Positions 52,361-63,551 of a stretch of DNA of 64,000 nt are shown here, in pieces (the first letter of the stretch is position 1; every line of letters begins with the position of its first letter). The DNA lies in the NCBI GenBank assembly GCA_001464695.1, contig LNDQ01000108.1, forward strand, positions 84,090 to 148,089, given 5' to 3'. The notes beneath the pieces were generated by a model that did no database searches, was not told where the DNA came from, and saw nothing but the letters and a program-made list of their open reading frames with translations. The DNA is from Betaproteobacteria bacterium Ga0077523 (GTDB lineage Bacteria; Pseudomonadota; Gammaproteobacteria; Burkholderiales; Ga0077523). The position numbers were made by a program, and so were the translations under genes.

Positions 52361-54070
52361 ATGCGCGTCAGCCAGTTCTTTATCTCCACTCTCAAGGAAG
52401 CCCCGGCGGAAGCCGAACTCGTCAGTCACCGACTGATGCTCCGCGCCGGCCTGATCCGCAAGCTGGGCAGCGGTCTGTACACCTGGATGCCGCTTGGCCT
52501 GCGTGTGCTGCGCAAGGTCGAAGCGATCGTGCGCGAGGAAATGAATGCCGCCGGTGCGGTCGAAGTGCTGATGCCCGCGGTCCAGCCGGCGGAACTGTGG
52601 CAGGAGTCCGGACGCTGGCAGGTGTTCGGCCCCCAGATGCTCAAGATCAAGGACCGCCACGACCGCGATTTCTGCTTCGGCCCGACCCACGAGGAAGTCA
52701 TCACCGACATCGCGCGCCGCGAGATCCGGAGCTATCGGCAACTGCCCGTGAACTTCTACCAGATCCAGACCAAGTTCCGCGACGAGATCCGGCCGCGCTT
52801 CGGAGTGATGCGCGCACGCGAGTTCCTGATGAAGGATGCCTACTCCTTCCACACGACCTTCGAAGACCTCCAGCGCGAGTACCGCAACATGGTGGATGCC
52901 TACACCCGCATCTTCACCCGCTTGGGGCTCGGCTTCCGCGCGGTGGCGGCCGACACCGGTGCCATCGGCGGTACCGGTTCGCACGAGTTCCACGTCCTCG
53001 CCGAGTCCGGTGAGGACGCGATCGCGTACAGCACGGGTTCCGAATACGCCGCGAACGTGGAACTGGCCGAAGCGGTGGCGCCGTCGGCGGGCCGCGGCGC
53101 GCCGACGCAGTCCATGCAGAAGATCGCGACGCCCGGTGCGCACACGATCGAGGAAGTCAGTGCCCTGCTGAAAGTACCGGCGGAGCGCATCGTCAAGACT
53201 CTCATGGTGGTGGCCAACGACGGCACCGAGCTGCTGCTCCTGCTGCGTGGCGATCACATGCTGAACGAAGTGAAAGCCGGCAAGCTGGCCGCGCTCGCGA
53301 GCGGCTTCCGTTTCGCCTCCGAAGGCGAGATCCGCGCACGTCTCGGTACCGGTGCGGGCTCCATGGGTCCGGTGGGCGCGAACCTCACGATCGTCGCCGA
53401 CCGCGCGCTGCTAGCAGTCAGCGATTTCGTGTGCGGTGCCAATGCGGACGGATTCCATCTCGCCGGCGTCAACTTCGGGCGGGATCTGCCCGAGCCTGCC
53501 GAGTACGCCGACATTCGCAACGCCGTCGCCGGCGACCCCAGCCCTGATGGCAAGGGCAAGCTCGACATCCTGCGCGGCATCGAAGTGGGCCACGTATTCC
53601 AGTTGCGCGCGAAGTACTCGACGGCCATGGGCGCGACCTACCTGGATGAACAAGGCCAGTCGCAGCCCATGGAGATGGGCTGCTACGGCATCGGCGTGTC
53701 GCGCATCGTGGCCGCGGCCATCGAGCAGAACCACGACGAGCGCGGCATCATCTTTCCCGACGCGATGGCGCCGTTCCGCGTGGCACTGGTGGCGATCGGC
53801 TACCGCAAGAGCGAGGCGGTGAAGCAGGCCGCCGATGCACTGCTTGCGGCCCTGACAGCCGCCGGCATCGAGACACTTCTCGACGACCGCGACGAACGTC
53901 CAGGGGTCATGTTCGCGGATATGGAACTCACCGGCATTCCACATCGCGTCACCATCGGCGATCGCGGCCTCAAGAACGGCGAACTCGAGTATCAGCACCG
54001 GCGCGACGCCAAGTCGCAACCGATCCCGGCGGCGGAGGCCGCTTCGTGGCTCACGGCAAGGCTCGGTTGA
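52361..54070 (+). CDS. proS: Prolyl-tRNA synthetase
   Basis: 569-aa class II aminoacyl-tRNA synthetase of the bacterial type. Motif 1 includes [42 protein letters not shown], motif 2 [25 protein letters not shown], and motif 3 [17 protein letters not shown]. The YbaK-like editing insertion lies near residues 230-400 ([27 protein letters not shown]) and the anticodon-binding domain is near the C terminus. Start: ATG at 52361. It is followed by a lytic transglycosylase gene with a TTGA overlap, an order common in betaproteobacteria. Confidence 0.98.
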   Translation: MRVSQFFISTLKEAPAEAELVSHRLMLRAGLIRKLGSGLYTWMPLGLRVLRKVEAIVREEMNAAGAVEVLMPAVQPAELWQESGRWQVFGPQMLKIKDRHDRDFCFGPTHEEVITDIARREIRSYRQLPVNFYQIQTKFRDEIRPRFGVMRAREFLMKDAYSFHTTFEDLQREYRNMVDAYTRIFTRLGLGFRAVAADTGAIGGTGSHEFHVLAESGEDAIAYSTGSEYAANVELAEAVAPSAGRGAPTQSMQKIATPGAHTIEEVSALLKVPAERIVKTLMVVANDGTELLLLLRGDHMLNEVKAGKLAALASGFRFASEGEIRARLGTGAGSMGPVGANLTIVADRALLAVSDFVCGANADGFHLAGVNFGRDLPEPAEYADIRNAVAGDPSPDGKGKLDILRGIEVGHVFQLRAKYSTAMGATYLDEQGQSQPMEMGCYGIGVSRIVAAAIEQNHDERGIIFPDAMAPFRVALVAIGYRKSEAVKQAADALLAALTAAGIETLLDDRDERPGVMFADMELTGIPHRVTIGDRGLKNGELEYQHRRDAKSQPIPAAEAASWLTARLG

Positions 54071-54726
54071 GACAGCTTGCGGGCATGACCGCGCTCACGC
54101 TCGCCCTGTGCCCGCAACTCGCCGCTGCGGGTGCACAGCAGTACGAACCGCTGTCTGCCGCCGTGCAGGCGCAATTGCAGCGGGCCATCGCCGACACGGC
54201 GGCGCCGCGGCTGGCGTTCGAAGACCCGTTCGCGGGCGAGGTGTGGCTGAAGACCATGTCCGCGCGCCTCGCGCGCCACGTCCCGAACGAGGCCGACCGT
54301 CTCGAACTGCTCACCACCATCCACTACGAAGCCACGCGCGCGGGCCTCGATCCGCAGCTGGTGCTGGGACTCATCCAGGTGGAGAGTGCCTTTCGCAAGT
54401 TCGCCGTGTCGCGTGCCGGCGCCCGCGGCTACATGCAGGTGATGCCCTTCTGGGTCGACACCATCGGTGAGCGCGGGCAGAACCTGTTCAACCTGCGGAC
54501 CAACCTGCGCTACGGCTGCACGATCCTCCGCCACTATCTCGACATCGAACGCGGCAACGTGTTTCGCGCGCTGGGCCGCTACAACGGCAGCCTCGGCAAG
54601 CCCGACTATCCCAATCGCGTGCGCCGCGCCTGGGCCGGGACCTGGCACTACGACGTCAATCCACCGGCCGACACCGCTGGGCCGCGCGAACCGCAACGGC
54701 CCCAGCGCTATCTCGGGCAGAGTTGA
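54067..54726 (+). CDS. Lytic murein transglycosylase (SLT domain)
   Basis: 219-aa exported cell-wall enzyme cutting peptidoglycan with formation of 1,6-anhydromuramyl ends. A signal peptide ([21 protein letters not shown]) is followed by the SLT core: [34 protein letters not shown] with the catalytic Glu in QVESAF, and [34 protein letters not shown]. The TTG start overlaps the proS stop (TTGA); an ATG six codons later would lose the signal's basic residue. Expression is coupled to proS. The next gene also overlaps its end by TTGA. Confidence 0.9.
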   Translation: MRQLAGMTALTLALCPQLAAAGAQQYEPLSAAVQAQLQRAIADTAAPRLAFEDPFAGEVWLKTMSARLARHVPNEADRLELLTTIHYEATRAGLDPQLVLGLIQVESAFRKFAVSRAGARGYMQVMPFWVDTIGERGQNLFNLRTNLRYGCTILRHYLDIERGNVFRALGRYNGSLGKPDYPNRVRRAWAGTWHYDVNPPADTAGPREPQRPQRYLGQS

Positions 54727-55592
54727 ACCTCGACCCCGTGTTCGCCATCACCGACATCGTTCCCGCGCTTCCCGACTTCAGCATCGTCGATGTCGGCCCG
54801 GCGCAGCCTGCAACCCCGCAGCGCTGGCAATGCCTGCTCGACGCGGGAATCGCGCGCGTCGCCGGTTTCGAGGCTTCGGCGACCACGTGTGCAGGCCTGA
54901 GTGCGGCCGCGTCGCCGCGGCAGACCTTCCTGCCGCTGACGATCGGTGACGGATCCGAACGCACGCTGCACCTGACGGCGCATCCGGCATACACCTCGGT
55001 GTACGAGCCGAACGAGGCCTACATTCGGTTGCTGCGCGGGGCAGCACCGCTGTTCGACGTCCTCGCGACCGAACGCGTGCGGACGCGGCGGCTCGACGAT
55101 GTGGAAGTGCTCCAGGGAGCAGGATGCGACTTCATGAACTTCGACGTGCCGGGAGCCGCGGTGGCTGCGCTGACCGGAGCCCCGCGCCTGCTCGAAGCGA
55201 CGCTCGCCCTCCAGGTTCGCGTGTATCTCGTGCCCATGTATCGCGATCAGCCGATGCTGGGCGATGTCGATACGCTGCTGCGACGCCACGGCTTCGTCGT
55301 GCATTCCCACCTGCAAAGCGGCGGTGCCACGCTGGATCACGCGCCGCTCGACGACGGGCCGGGCATCTATCTCAACCAGGAGATCTGGGCCGATTTCGTC
55401 TACGTGAAGGAGTTCGCCGACGCCGATTCGCAACCGGCCGCGCGCTGGATCAGGTTCGCCGTGCTGCTGCACGAACTGTATCGTTCCTACGATCTTGCGC
55501 ATCTTGCTCTCGCGCACGCGGACCGGTACGACGACGGCGATCTGGCACCGCGTTATCTCGCTGCCTATGAGGCAGGGGCAGCCAACCCTTGA
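54723..55592 (+). CDS. FkbM-like methyltransferase, first of a tandem pair (degenerate)
   Basis: 289-aa protein paralogous to the next gene: SIVDVGPAQPATPQRWQ, GDGSERTLHLTAHPAYTSVYEPNEAYI and LVPMYRDQPMLGDVDTLLRRHGFVVH align along the FkbM fold. The glycine-rich SAM motif is altered (VDVGPAQPA against VDVGAMDIG), and DYLKLDIQGAERDAL of the paralogue is DFMNFDVPGAAVAAL here. Active-site acidic and amide residues are thus lost, so activity may be impaired or altered. TTG start overlapping the transglycosylase stop. Family inferred; substrate unknown. Confidence 0.82.
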   Translation: MNLDPVFAITDIVPALPDFSIVDVGPAQPATPQRWQCLLDAGIARVAGFEASATTCAGLSAAASPRQTFLPLTIGDGSERTLHLTAHPAYTSVYEPNEAYIRLLRGAAPLFDVLATERVRTRRLDDVEVLQGAGCDFMNFDVPGAAVAALTGAPRLLEATLALQVRVYLVPMYRDQPMLGDVDTLLRRHGFVVHSHLQSGGATLDHAPLDDGPGIYLNQEIWADFVYVKEFADADSQPAARWIRFAVLLHELYRSYDLAHLALAHADRYDDGDLAPRYLAAYEAGAANP

Positions 55593-56474
55593 CCCGACTG
55601 ACACCTTTTCCGTTTTCCATCGCCGAGGCGCTGGAAGAACCGCCGCAGATCCGGGTCGTCGACGTCGGCGCCATGGATATCGGCAGCGACCAGGAGTGGC
55701 AACCGCTCGCCGACGAAGGGCTCGCGCGGGTCGTCGGATTCGAACCGGTCGCAGCCGAGTGCGACAAGCTCAACGCGCGAGCCGGGTCGTTCATGCGCTA
55801 TCTGCCCTATGCGGTCGGCGACGGGACCGAACGCACGCTGTACGTCACCAGTTACAGCGCGTGCACGTCGCTGTACGAACCGAACGCTCCCTTCGTTGCG
55901 CTGTTCCAGGATCTGCCGACGCTGATGATGGTGCGCGATACGCCGCGTGTACTTACCCATCGCATGGACGACATCGCCGAACTGCGCGAGCACGGCTGCG
56001 ACTACCTCAAGCTCGACATTCAGGGAGCCGAGCGCGATGCCCTGGCGCATGCCGTCAACCTCCTCGAGCACACCCTCGTGGTGCACACCGAAGTGAGCTT
56101 CGTCCCGATGTACCGGCAAGCGCCGATGGTGGGCGAGATCGACTCGCTGTTGCGCGAGCGCGGCTTCATGCTCCACCGGTTTCTCGGCAGCGGCGGCCGG
56201 ACGCTGCTTCCGACGAATTTTCCCGGCAAGCCGCCCAGATTCATGAGCCAGACGCTGTGGTCGGACGTCGTTTATGTCAAGGACTACACCGATGCGCAGT
56301 CGCAGACTCCCGAGCGCTGGGTGCGGCTCGCGGTGATCATGCACGTGCTCTACGGCGCCTGGGACCTCGCCTGGCTCGCGCTGTCGCACGCCGACCGGCT
56401 CGCCGGCAGCGACCTCGCGGTGCGCTATCGCGACGCCGGCGCCGCAGCCGCGCAGCGCGCCGAAGCTTTCAATG

Positions 56475-58453
<1,979 letters not shown>

Positions 58454-58457
58454 AGCC

Positions 58458-59165
58458 ATGACCACCTCCATGCGCCCCGCGCGCCTCCTGCTTCGATCGT
58501 TGCGCCGCGGCGTGCTGTCCACCGTGTCGGTGCAGTTCCCGGGGTTCCCGTTCGGCTCGGCCTTGCCCTACACCGTCGACCCGTATGGCCGCCCGCTCAT
58601 CCTCATCAGCAACCTGGCTGCACATACGCAGAACATCCAGGCCGACCCGCGCGTGAGCCTGTGCGCGACCCAGGACGACGTGCTTGCAGGTGCCCGCGTG
58701 ACCCTGGTCGGCGAAGCCTCGCTCGTCGACGACGATGTGGTGGCGCGCAACCGCTACCTGCACGTGTTTCCAGAAGCGCTCGCCTATGCGTCGTTCGGCG
58801 ACTTCCACCTGTACCGGATCGAACCCCAGGGCGGTCACTACATCGGCGGTTTCGGCGACATCCGCACGTTCGAGCGCGAAGCCTACCTGGTCAAGCCCTG
58901 CTCGCTGAACGAGCGCGAAGCTGACATCGTCGCCCACATGAACGCCGACCACATGCCGGCGCTGCGCGATTTCTGCCAGCACTTCCACCGCGTCGATACC
59001 GACAAGGTGGAGATGCTCACCATCGATTGCGATGGCTTCGACGTGCGCGCCGACGAGCGCATCCTGCGCATGGAGTTCGTCGAACCGGTGACGGATGCCG
59101 GTTCCGCGCGCACCCAACTCATCACCCTGGCGCGCGAAGCGCGCACCGAGAGCCGCCGCTTGTGA
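58458..59165 (+). CDS. HugZ-family heme oxygenase-like protein
   Basis: 235-aa protein of the HugZ/PPOX superfamily: an N-terminal split beta-barrel (VSVQFPGFPFGSALPYTVDPYGRPLILISNLAAHTQNIQADPRVSL) and a C-terminal DUF2470 domain with EADIVAHMNADHMPALRDFCQHF. Relatives bind heme and in some bacteria open the ring. The conserved His residues in NADHM and HFHR are candidate heme ligands. The ATG at 58458 follows CTGAAGCC. It lies between WrbA and DUF2069, overlapping the latter. Whether it degrades heme is not decided by sequence. Confidence 0.9.
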   Translation: MTTSMRPARLLLRSLRRGVLSTVSVQFPGFPFGSALPYTVDPYGRPLILISNLAAHTQNIQADPRVSLCATQDDVLAGARVTLVGEASLVDDDVVARNRYLHVFPEALAYASFGDFHLYRIEPQGGHYIGGFGDIRTFEREAYLVKPCSLNEREADIVAHMNADHMPALRDFCQHFHRVDTDKVEMLTIDCDGFDVRADERILRMEFVEPVTDAGSARTQLITLAREARTESRRL

Positions 59166-59506
59166 GGTCGGCGGCGTATCGGAGCGGGGTCGTGAGCCTG
59201 ATCCTGCTGGTACTGTTGTGCGTCTCCTGGGAAGCGTTCCTGGCACCCCAGCGACCGGGCGGGTCGGCGCTCATGCTGAAAGCCGTGCCGCTGCTGGCCC
59301 CGCTGTTCGGAGTCCTGCACGAGCGCATCCGCGCATTCCAATGGACCAGCCTGCTGGTGCTCGGGTATTTCTGCGAAGGCGTGGTGCGTGCCTGGTCCGA
59401 TTCGGGCCGCTCGCAACTCCTTGCATGCATCGAGATCGCTCTTTCGGTGATCCTGTTCGCGAGCTGTCTCGCCTACGTGCAGGCGAGGCGCCGCGCGGCA
59501 GAGTAA
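59162..59506 (+). CDS. DUF2069 membrane protein
   Basis: 114-aa inner-membrane protein of the DUF2069 family. Four hydrophobic helices are visible: VVSLILLVLLCVSWEAFLAP, LMLKAVPLLAPLFGVL, FQWTSLLVLGYFCEGVVRAW and CIEIALSVILFASCLAYV. The GTG start overlaps the HugZ stop (GTGA). It is frequently next to wrbA and yihY in betaproteobacteria. Function unknown. Confidence 0.93.
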   Translation: MRSAAYRSGVVSLILLVLLCVSWEAFLAPQRPGGSALMLKAVPLLAPLFGVLHERIRAFQWTSLLVLGYFCEGVVRAWSDSGRSQLLACIEIALSVILFASCLAYVQARRRAAE

Positions 59507-59507
59507 G

Positions 59508-59633
59508 GTGAGCCCCCCCGATGGGCCTGTGGCCCCTCCCCCCGAGGGGGCCAGCCCTCTTGGGGCGGCCCAGCGAGGGCTGAGGTGAGCCCCCCCGATG
59601 GGCCTGTGGCCCTTCCCCCCAGGGGGTGCTGAG
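59508..59633. repeat. Tandem pair of type C GC-rich repeats
   Basis: Two direct copies of GGTGAGCCCCCCCGATGGGC, CTGTGGCCC and TCCCCCC followed by AGGGGG begin at 59508 and 59584, separated by a GGGGCCAGCCCTCTTGGGG hairpin segment. The repeat ends exactly where the GluQRS start codon lies and supplies the GGTGAG leading into it. Related copies are at 6939 and 37549. Confidence 0.85.
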
Positions 59634-60530
59634 GTGAGCTATCGCGGGCGCTTCGCGCCCACACCTTCGGGCCCGCTGCATTTCGGCTCGGTGGTGGCTG
59701 CGCTGGGCAGTTGGCTCGACGCGCGGGCCCACGGCGGCGAGTGGCATCTGCGCATCGACGATCTCGACCCGCCACGCGTGGTCCAGGGTGCCAGAACCAG
59801 CATCATTGCCACGCTCGAGCGTCTGGGCCTCGTGTGGGATGGTCCCATCGGCGTGCAAAGCGGGCGGAGCGATGCCTACGAGGAAGCCATGGAACACTTG
59901 GCCCGGCGAGGCCACTTGTATCGCTGCGCCTGTTCACGCCGCGAGATCGCGGCGGCTGGACTCCCCGGCATCGAAGGACCGCGCTATCCGGGTACCTGCC
60001 GTAACCGGACCGACGTCCCCGCGACCGCCGCGGCATGGCGCATCGACGTTCGCGGAGTGACCATCGCGTTTGACGATCTGCTACAGGGTCCGGTGTCCCA
60101 GGACCTGGATGCCGCCATCGGTGACTTCGTCCTGCGCCGTGGCGACGCGGTGCATTCATATCACCTGGCTTGCGTGGTCGACGATGCTACCGGCGGGTAC
60201 ACCCACGTGGTCCGCGGCGCGGACCTGCTGGACTCGACTCCGCGACAGATCTTTCTGCAGCGCCTGCTGACGCTCCCCACACCGGCCTACCTGCACCTGC
60301 CGGTCGCGGTCGATGCGCGCGGGGCCAAACTCTCCAAGCAGACGCTGGCCGCGCCGGTCGACGCCGACCGGCCGTCCAAGACCCTCATCCGGGCCCTGAC
60401 GTTTCTGGGGCATGGGCCGCCGCCAGACCTCGCACTGGCGCTGCCGTCCACCCTGCTCGACTGGGCGGTCCGGCACTGGGACCGGGCCCTGCTCCCCAGG
60501 ACCCGCACGGCTCCCCTGCCGGGCCGCTGA
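59634..60530 (+). CDS. gluQ: Glutamyl-Q tRNA(Asp) synthetase
   Basis: 298-aa GluRS-like enzyme that transfers Glu to the queuosine of tRNA(Asp). HIGH-type motif: RFAPTPSGPLHFGSVVAALGSWLDAR. Zinc ligands are likely the Cys pair in YRCACSRREI and the later Cys in YPGTCRN. The KMSKS-like motif is KLSKQTLA. It lacks the anticodon-binding domain of GluRS, as expected. GTG at 59634 immediately follows the type C repeat, giving S-Y-R-G-R-F; a frame continuing upstream through the repeat is not credible. No dksA gene, a usual partner, is near. Confidence 0.95.
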   Translation: MSYRGRFAPTPSGPLHFGSVVAALGSWLDARAHGGEWHLRIDDLDPPRVVQGARTSIIATLERLGLVWDGPIGVQSGRSDAYEEAMEHLARRGHLYRCACSRREIAAAGLPGIEGPRYPGTCRNRTDVPATAAAWRIDVRGVTIAFDDLLQGPVSQDLDAAIGDFVLRRGDAVHSYHLACVVDDATGGYTHVVRGADLLDSTPRQIFLQRLLTLPTPAYLHLPVAVDARGAKLSKQTLAAPVDADRPSKTLIRALTFLGHGPPPDLALALPSTLLDWAVRHWDRALLPRTRTAPLPGR

Positions 60531-60594
60531 CGCCGCGGCGAGTCGCTGCCCGGGAGCTGATACGACCCCCGGGACCGGTCAGGCGATGCTTTTT

Positions 60595-60665
60595 TGTTGC
60601 ACTGCAAAAAAACCCCTTGACTCGATGGACGGCCGTTCCGATAATTCGTTTTGTGCAGCGCAACA
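60595..60665 (+). promoter_or_regulatory. Phasin promoter flanked by two inverted 12-nt operator-like sites
   Basis: Sigma70 promoter TTGACT (60617-60622) and GATAAT (60640-60645) with a 17-nt spacer. TGTTGCACTGCA at 60595-60606 and the inverted TGCAGCGCAACA at 60654-60665 flank it. The sites resemble the TGC/GCA motif bound by PHA regulator PhaR. The second site sits near +1, where repression would block transcription; PhaR control is inferred. Confidence 0.8.
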
Positions 60666-60745
60666 CAAGTATATCGGCGCTGTTCCCCGGCGCCGTCCAA
60701 CCCGGATAGTTCGAAATTTCAACCAATTATCGAAGGAGTGTTGCG

Positions 60746-61261
60746 ATGAACCAGATTTCCCCCGATTTGAATGCCGTGGTCAAAGCCCAAGTCGAGGCCG
60801 CGATCCATGCCGCCACCGTTGCCGCCGAAGGCGCTGAGCGCTTCGCCGAACTGCAACTGCGCACCGCCAAGGAAACCTTCGAAGACGGCGTCAAGAGCGT
60901 GAAGGCGTTTGCCGCGGTCAAGGAGCCGGCCGACCTGCAGGCGCTCTCCGCCAAACTGTGGCAGCCCAGCCTCGACAAGGCGACCACGTACGCCCGTGAA
61001 CTGTACGAGAGCCTGTCCGCGACCCAAGCCGAAATCACCAAGCTGGTCGAAGCCCAGGTTGCCGATCTGAACAAGCAGGCCGTCGTCGCCCTCGACAGCG
61101 TGGTCAAGAGCGCTCCCGCCGGTTCCGAAGTGGCCGTCGCCGCGTTCAAGCAGGCCTTCGGCACTGCCAACCAGGCTTACGAGTCGTTCGTGAAGTCGTT
61201 CCACGGCATGAGCACGCTGGCCGAAGCCGCCGCGCCGACGCCGCGCAAGAAGGCCGCGTAA
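60746..61261 (+). CDS. phaP: Phasin family protein
   Basis: 171-aa phasin, coating polyhydroxyalkanoate granules. It is helical and without Cys; ALQLRTAKETFEDGVKSVKAFAAVKEPADLQALSAKLWQPSLDKATTYARELYESLSATQAEI fits the phasin_2 pattern of betaproteobacteria, with the C-terminal APTPRKKAA tail. GAAGGAG lies at good distance before the ATG. Its promoter carries two inverted operator-like sites and the gene is closed by a strong terminator, so it is a monocistronic, regulated gene. PHA synthesis genes are outside the window. Confidence 0.95.
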   Translation: MNQISPDLNAVVKAQVEAAIHAATVAAEGAERFAELQLRTAKETFEDGVKSVKAFAAVKEPADLQALSAKLWQPSLDKATTYARELYESLSATQAEITKLVEAQVADLNKQAVVALDSVVKSAPAGSEVAVAAFKQAFGTANQAYESFVKSFHGMSTLAEAAAPTPRKKAA

Positions 61262-61300
61262 GTCACGAGCCTCCTCCGGCTGCAGCAGTACCAACGAAGA

Positions 61301-61331
61301 CCCCCGGTGGGATAGCCCACCGGGGGTTTTT
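61301..61331 (+). terminator. Rho-independent terminator of the phasin gene
   Basis: Eleven-base-pair stem CCCCCGGTGGG / CCCACCGGGGG with loop ATAG, followed by TTTTT. It lies 40 nt after the phasin stop. Confidence 0.95.
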
Positions 61332-61380
61332 CATTTCCGGTCGGTGGTGAATGCCACTGCCGAAAAGGCACCTCATTCAA

Positions 61381-61459
61381 CACGAAGGACGCGAAGGACA
61401 CGAAGTGACACGAAGGAAACCTGACTTGCGGCCCTTCGTGAACCTTCGTGTCCTTCGTA
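61381..61459. repeat. CACGAAGGA-type inverted/tandem repeat
   Basis: Short units CACGAAGGAC, GCGAAGGACACGAAG and CACGAAGG are followed by the inverted CCTTCGTG and CTTCGTGTCCTTCG. It forms a long imperfect hairpin between the phasin terminator and the HDOD gene. The unit is common in betaproteobacterial intergenic repeats; no direct-repeat/spacer regularity of a CRISPR. Confidence 0.75.
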
Positions 61460-61486
61460 TCGGCTGTGGAATTCAGCCGACATCCA

Positions 61487-63490
61487 CTATCGCGTCGCAG
61501 GCCCGCCTGCCGAGTTGAGAGTCGAGGCGTTCGCCGCCTGCACCTGATCGCCGCCCTGATGCTTGGCGTGGTAGAGCACCTGGTCCGAGGCTTTCAGCAG
61601 CTCGTCGAACTTCACCATGACCGGATCGCGTTCGGCCACGCCGATGGACACCGTGATCGAGTAGCGGATGGCACCGAGCTGCGCCGGCGTCCCACCGACA
61701 GCGACCCGCAGCCGCTCGGCAAGACGCATGGCCGACGCGAGGCTCGTATCGGGCGACACCACCAGGAATTCCTCGCCTCCCAGGCGGCAAATCACGTCTT
61801 CGGCGCGCGCGGCCTTGCGCAGGGTGAGCGCGATGTGGCGCAACAGCTGGTCGCCGACATCGTGGCCATAGGTGTCGTTGACGCTCTTGAAGCGGTCGAC
61901 GTCCACCATCATGAGCGTGAGCGGTCGCTGGTTGCGATTCGACGCAGTCCATTCCTGCTCGAGGCGCTCCATCGCATAGCGGCGATTCGGCAGACCGGTC
62001 AACGGATCGGTGAGCGCTGCCTGGCGCAAGCGGCGGTTCGCCACAGCCAGTTCGGTGGCAAAGCGCCGCAGGCTCTGGCTGTCGCGCACCGCTTCTTCCT
62101 GCAGGCGGATCACACGGTGCCCGGCTCGCAGCCGGGCGAGCAGTACCCGCGGTGAAAACGGCTTGGTCACGAAATCGTCGACCCCGGCCTCGAATGCCTC
62201 CACCAGGTTGTCGTCCTTTTCCAGGCCGGTCACCAGCAGGAAATAGATCTGCCGGCCTTCCTCCGTCTCGCGCAGCGCGCGGCACAGCGAGAGGCCGTCC
62301 ATCTCGGGCATCACCCAGTCGGACAGGATGAGTTGCGGCCGCTCCGCCATCGCGTGCTTGAGTCCTTCGCGACCATCCTTCGCCGTGATGACGGTGTGGC
62401 CCTGTTCAGTCAATAGATGCTGCAGCACCAGCAGGGCGGACGGATCGTCGTCGACGACCAGCACGCGCAGCGGTTCGAGCCGACTGCGGGACGCCAGCTT
62501 GTCGCTGATCGCGCTCGCGCCCGGCGGCTCGGCCGGCGGCACTTTGACGACCGGCACCGAGCCGCCTTTGGCATTGGCCTCCGCAGCCGCCTGAACCAGG
62601 CTGGCGAAACCGGCCAGGTCCGCCGTGGGTACTTCCAGAATACGGCCCCATTCGCGCCATTCGACCACGACCTGATCCGTGAGGAGCGCCAGCGCGTCGG
62701 CGTCAATGCCCACCTTTGCCGCTTCGAAGATCAGATCGGCGACCATTGCCGCGCGCCCCGCGTCGGTCTGGGTGCAGTAGTCGCCGACATGGGCGGACAA
62801 GTGCAGCAGATTGCACAGAATCGCTTCGCGCGAGCCCTCGGGCCAATGCGCCTGTTCCGGCCGCTCGTTGTGGAACACCGCGTTGACGAAGATGCGCGGC
62901 AGCATCCAGTCCTCCAGCAACGCCGCGCAAAGTTCGTTGTGATCGGTGCGAAAGCGTTCGCGCTCGAACTCCGCCAGCGCCGCACCGCCGATACCGGCGC
63001 GCTCCTCCAGCAGATTGCCGTAGCCGTCCGGATGCAAGGTCGCGAGCGCCAACGAACCCACGCGTATCAACAAACCGCAGGTGAACGCCTCGTCCGCTGC
63101 CGCGGTGCGCGTGCGCAGGCACAGCGCGTTGGCCGCAATGGCGGAAGCGAGCGAACGTGACCAGAAGCCCTGATAGTCGAAGGACTTGCAGGCACCGGTA
63201 CGGTGGTTGCCGAGGATCGAGAAACCGAGCGCAAGCTGGCGCACCGTGGCGATGCCGAGCAGCCGGATGGCATCGGCCACGGCGACCACCGGTCGGCGCG
63301 GACCGGCCATGGCCGAGTTCGCGAACTTGATGAGGCGGCCGGACAACGCCGGGTCCGCCTGGACCGCATGGGCCAGTTCGGCGACCGAGACGTCGTCCTT
63401 GCGGCTCAACTCGATGATGTGCAAGGCAACGCCTGAAGGCGACGGCAGCTTGCCGGTCGTCTTCAGTTCGTCGAATGCAGTCTTGTCCAT
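61487..63490 (-). CDS. HDOD-REC-GGDEF signalling protein (putative diguanylate cyclase)
   Basis: 667-aa cytosolic signalling protein. Residues about 12-210 are an HDOD domain (LPSPSGVALHIIELSRKDDVSVAELAHAVQADPALSGRLIKFANSAM and FDYQGFWSRSLASAIAANALC). Residues about 341-455 are a response-regulator receiver (LRVLVVDDDPSALLVLQHLL) with the phospho-acceptor Asp in LILSDWVMPEMDG. Residues about 500-655 are a GGDEF domain with DPLTGLPNRRYAMERLEQE and the active GGEEF near 571. It likely makes cyclic di-GMP in response to phosphorylation. Start ATG follows weak signals. No cognate kinase is adjacent. Confidence 0.95.
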   Translation of the reverse strand: MDKTAFDELKTTGKLPSPSGVALHIIELSRKDDVSVAELAHAVQADPALSGRLIKFANSAMAGPRRPVVAVADAIRLLGIATVRQLALGFSILGNHRTGACKSFDYQGFWSRSLASAIAANALCLRTRTAAADEAFTCGLLIRVGSLALATLHPDGYGNLLEERAGIGGAALAEFERERFRTDHNELCAALLEDWMLPRIFVNAVFHNERPEQAHWPEGSREAILCNLLHLSAHVGDYCTQTDAGRAAMVADLIFEAAKVGIDADALALLTDQVVVEWREWGRILEVPTADLAGFASLVQAAAEANAKGGSVPVVKVPPAEPPGASAISDKLASRSRLEPLRVLVVDDDPSALLVLQHLLTEQGHTVITAKDGREGLKHAMAERPQLILSDWVMPEMDGLSLCRALRETEEGRQIYFLLVTGLEKDDNLVEAFEAGVDDFVTKPFSPRVLLARLRAGHRVIRLQEEAVRDSQSLRRFATELAVANRRLRQAALTDPLTGLPNRRYAMERLEQEWTASNRNQRPLTLMMVDVDRFKSVNDTYGHDVGDQLLRHIALTLRKAARAEDVICRLGGEEFLVVSPDTSLASAMRLAERLRVAVGGTPAQLGAIRYSITVSIGVAERDPVMVKFDELLKASDQVLYHAKHQGGDQVQAANASTLNSAGGPATR

Positions 63491-63551
63491 GGCACAGCCG
63501 TCACGGGCACGCCCGACCAGGCGCTAACCCCTTGGAAAATCGATATCTCGG

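Noticed and set aside
51464..53257. Longer 597-codon minus-strand frame
   Set aside because: The first 335 codons run antisense to proS. The spermidine-synthase-like fold begins at the ATG at 52252.
54085..54726. Alternative ATG start for the lytic transglycosylase
   Set aside because: It would delete the only positively charged residue before the signal's hydrophobic core and break the TTGA coupling pattern shared with the next two genes. Not excluded, but less likely.
61381..61459. Possible CRISPR-like repeats near 61.4 kb
   Set aside because: Units of CACGAAGG are short, irregular and include inverted copies. There are no equal-length unique spacers and no cas genes.
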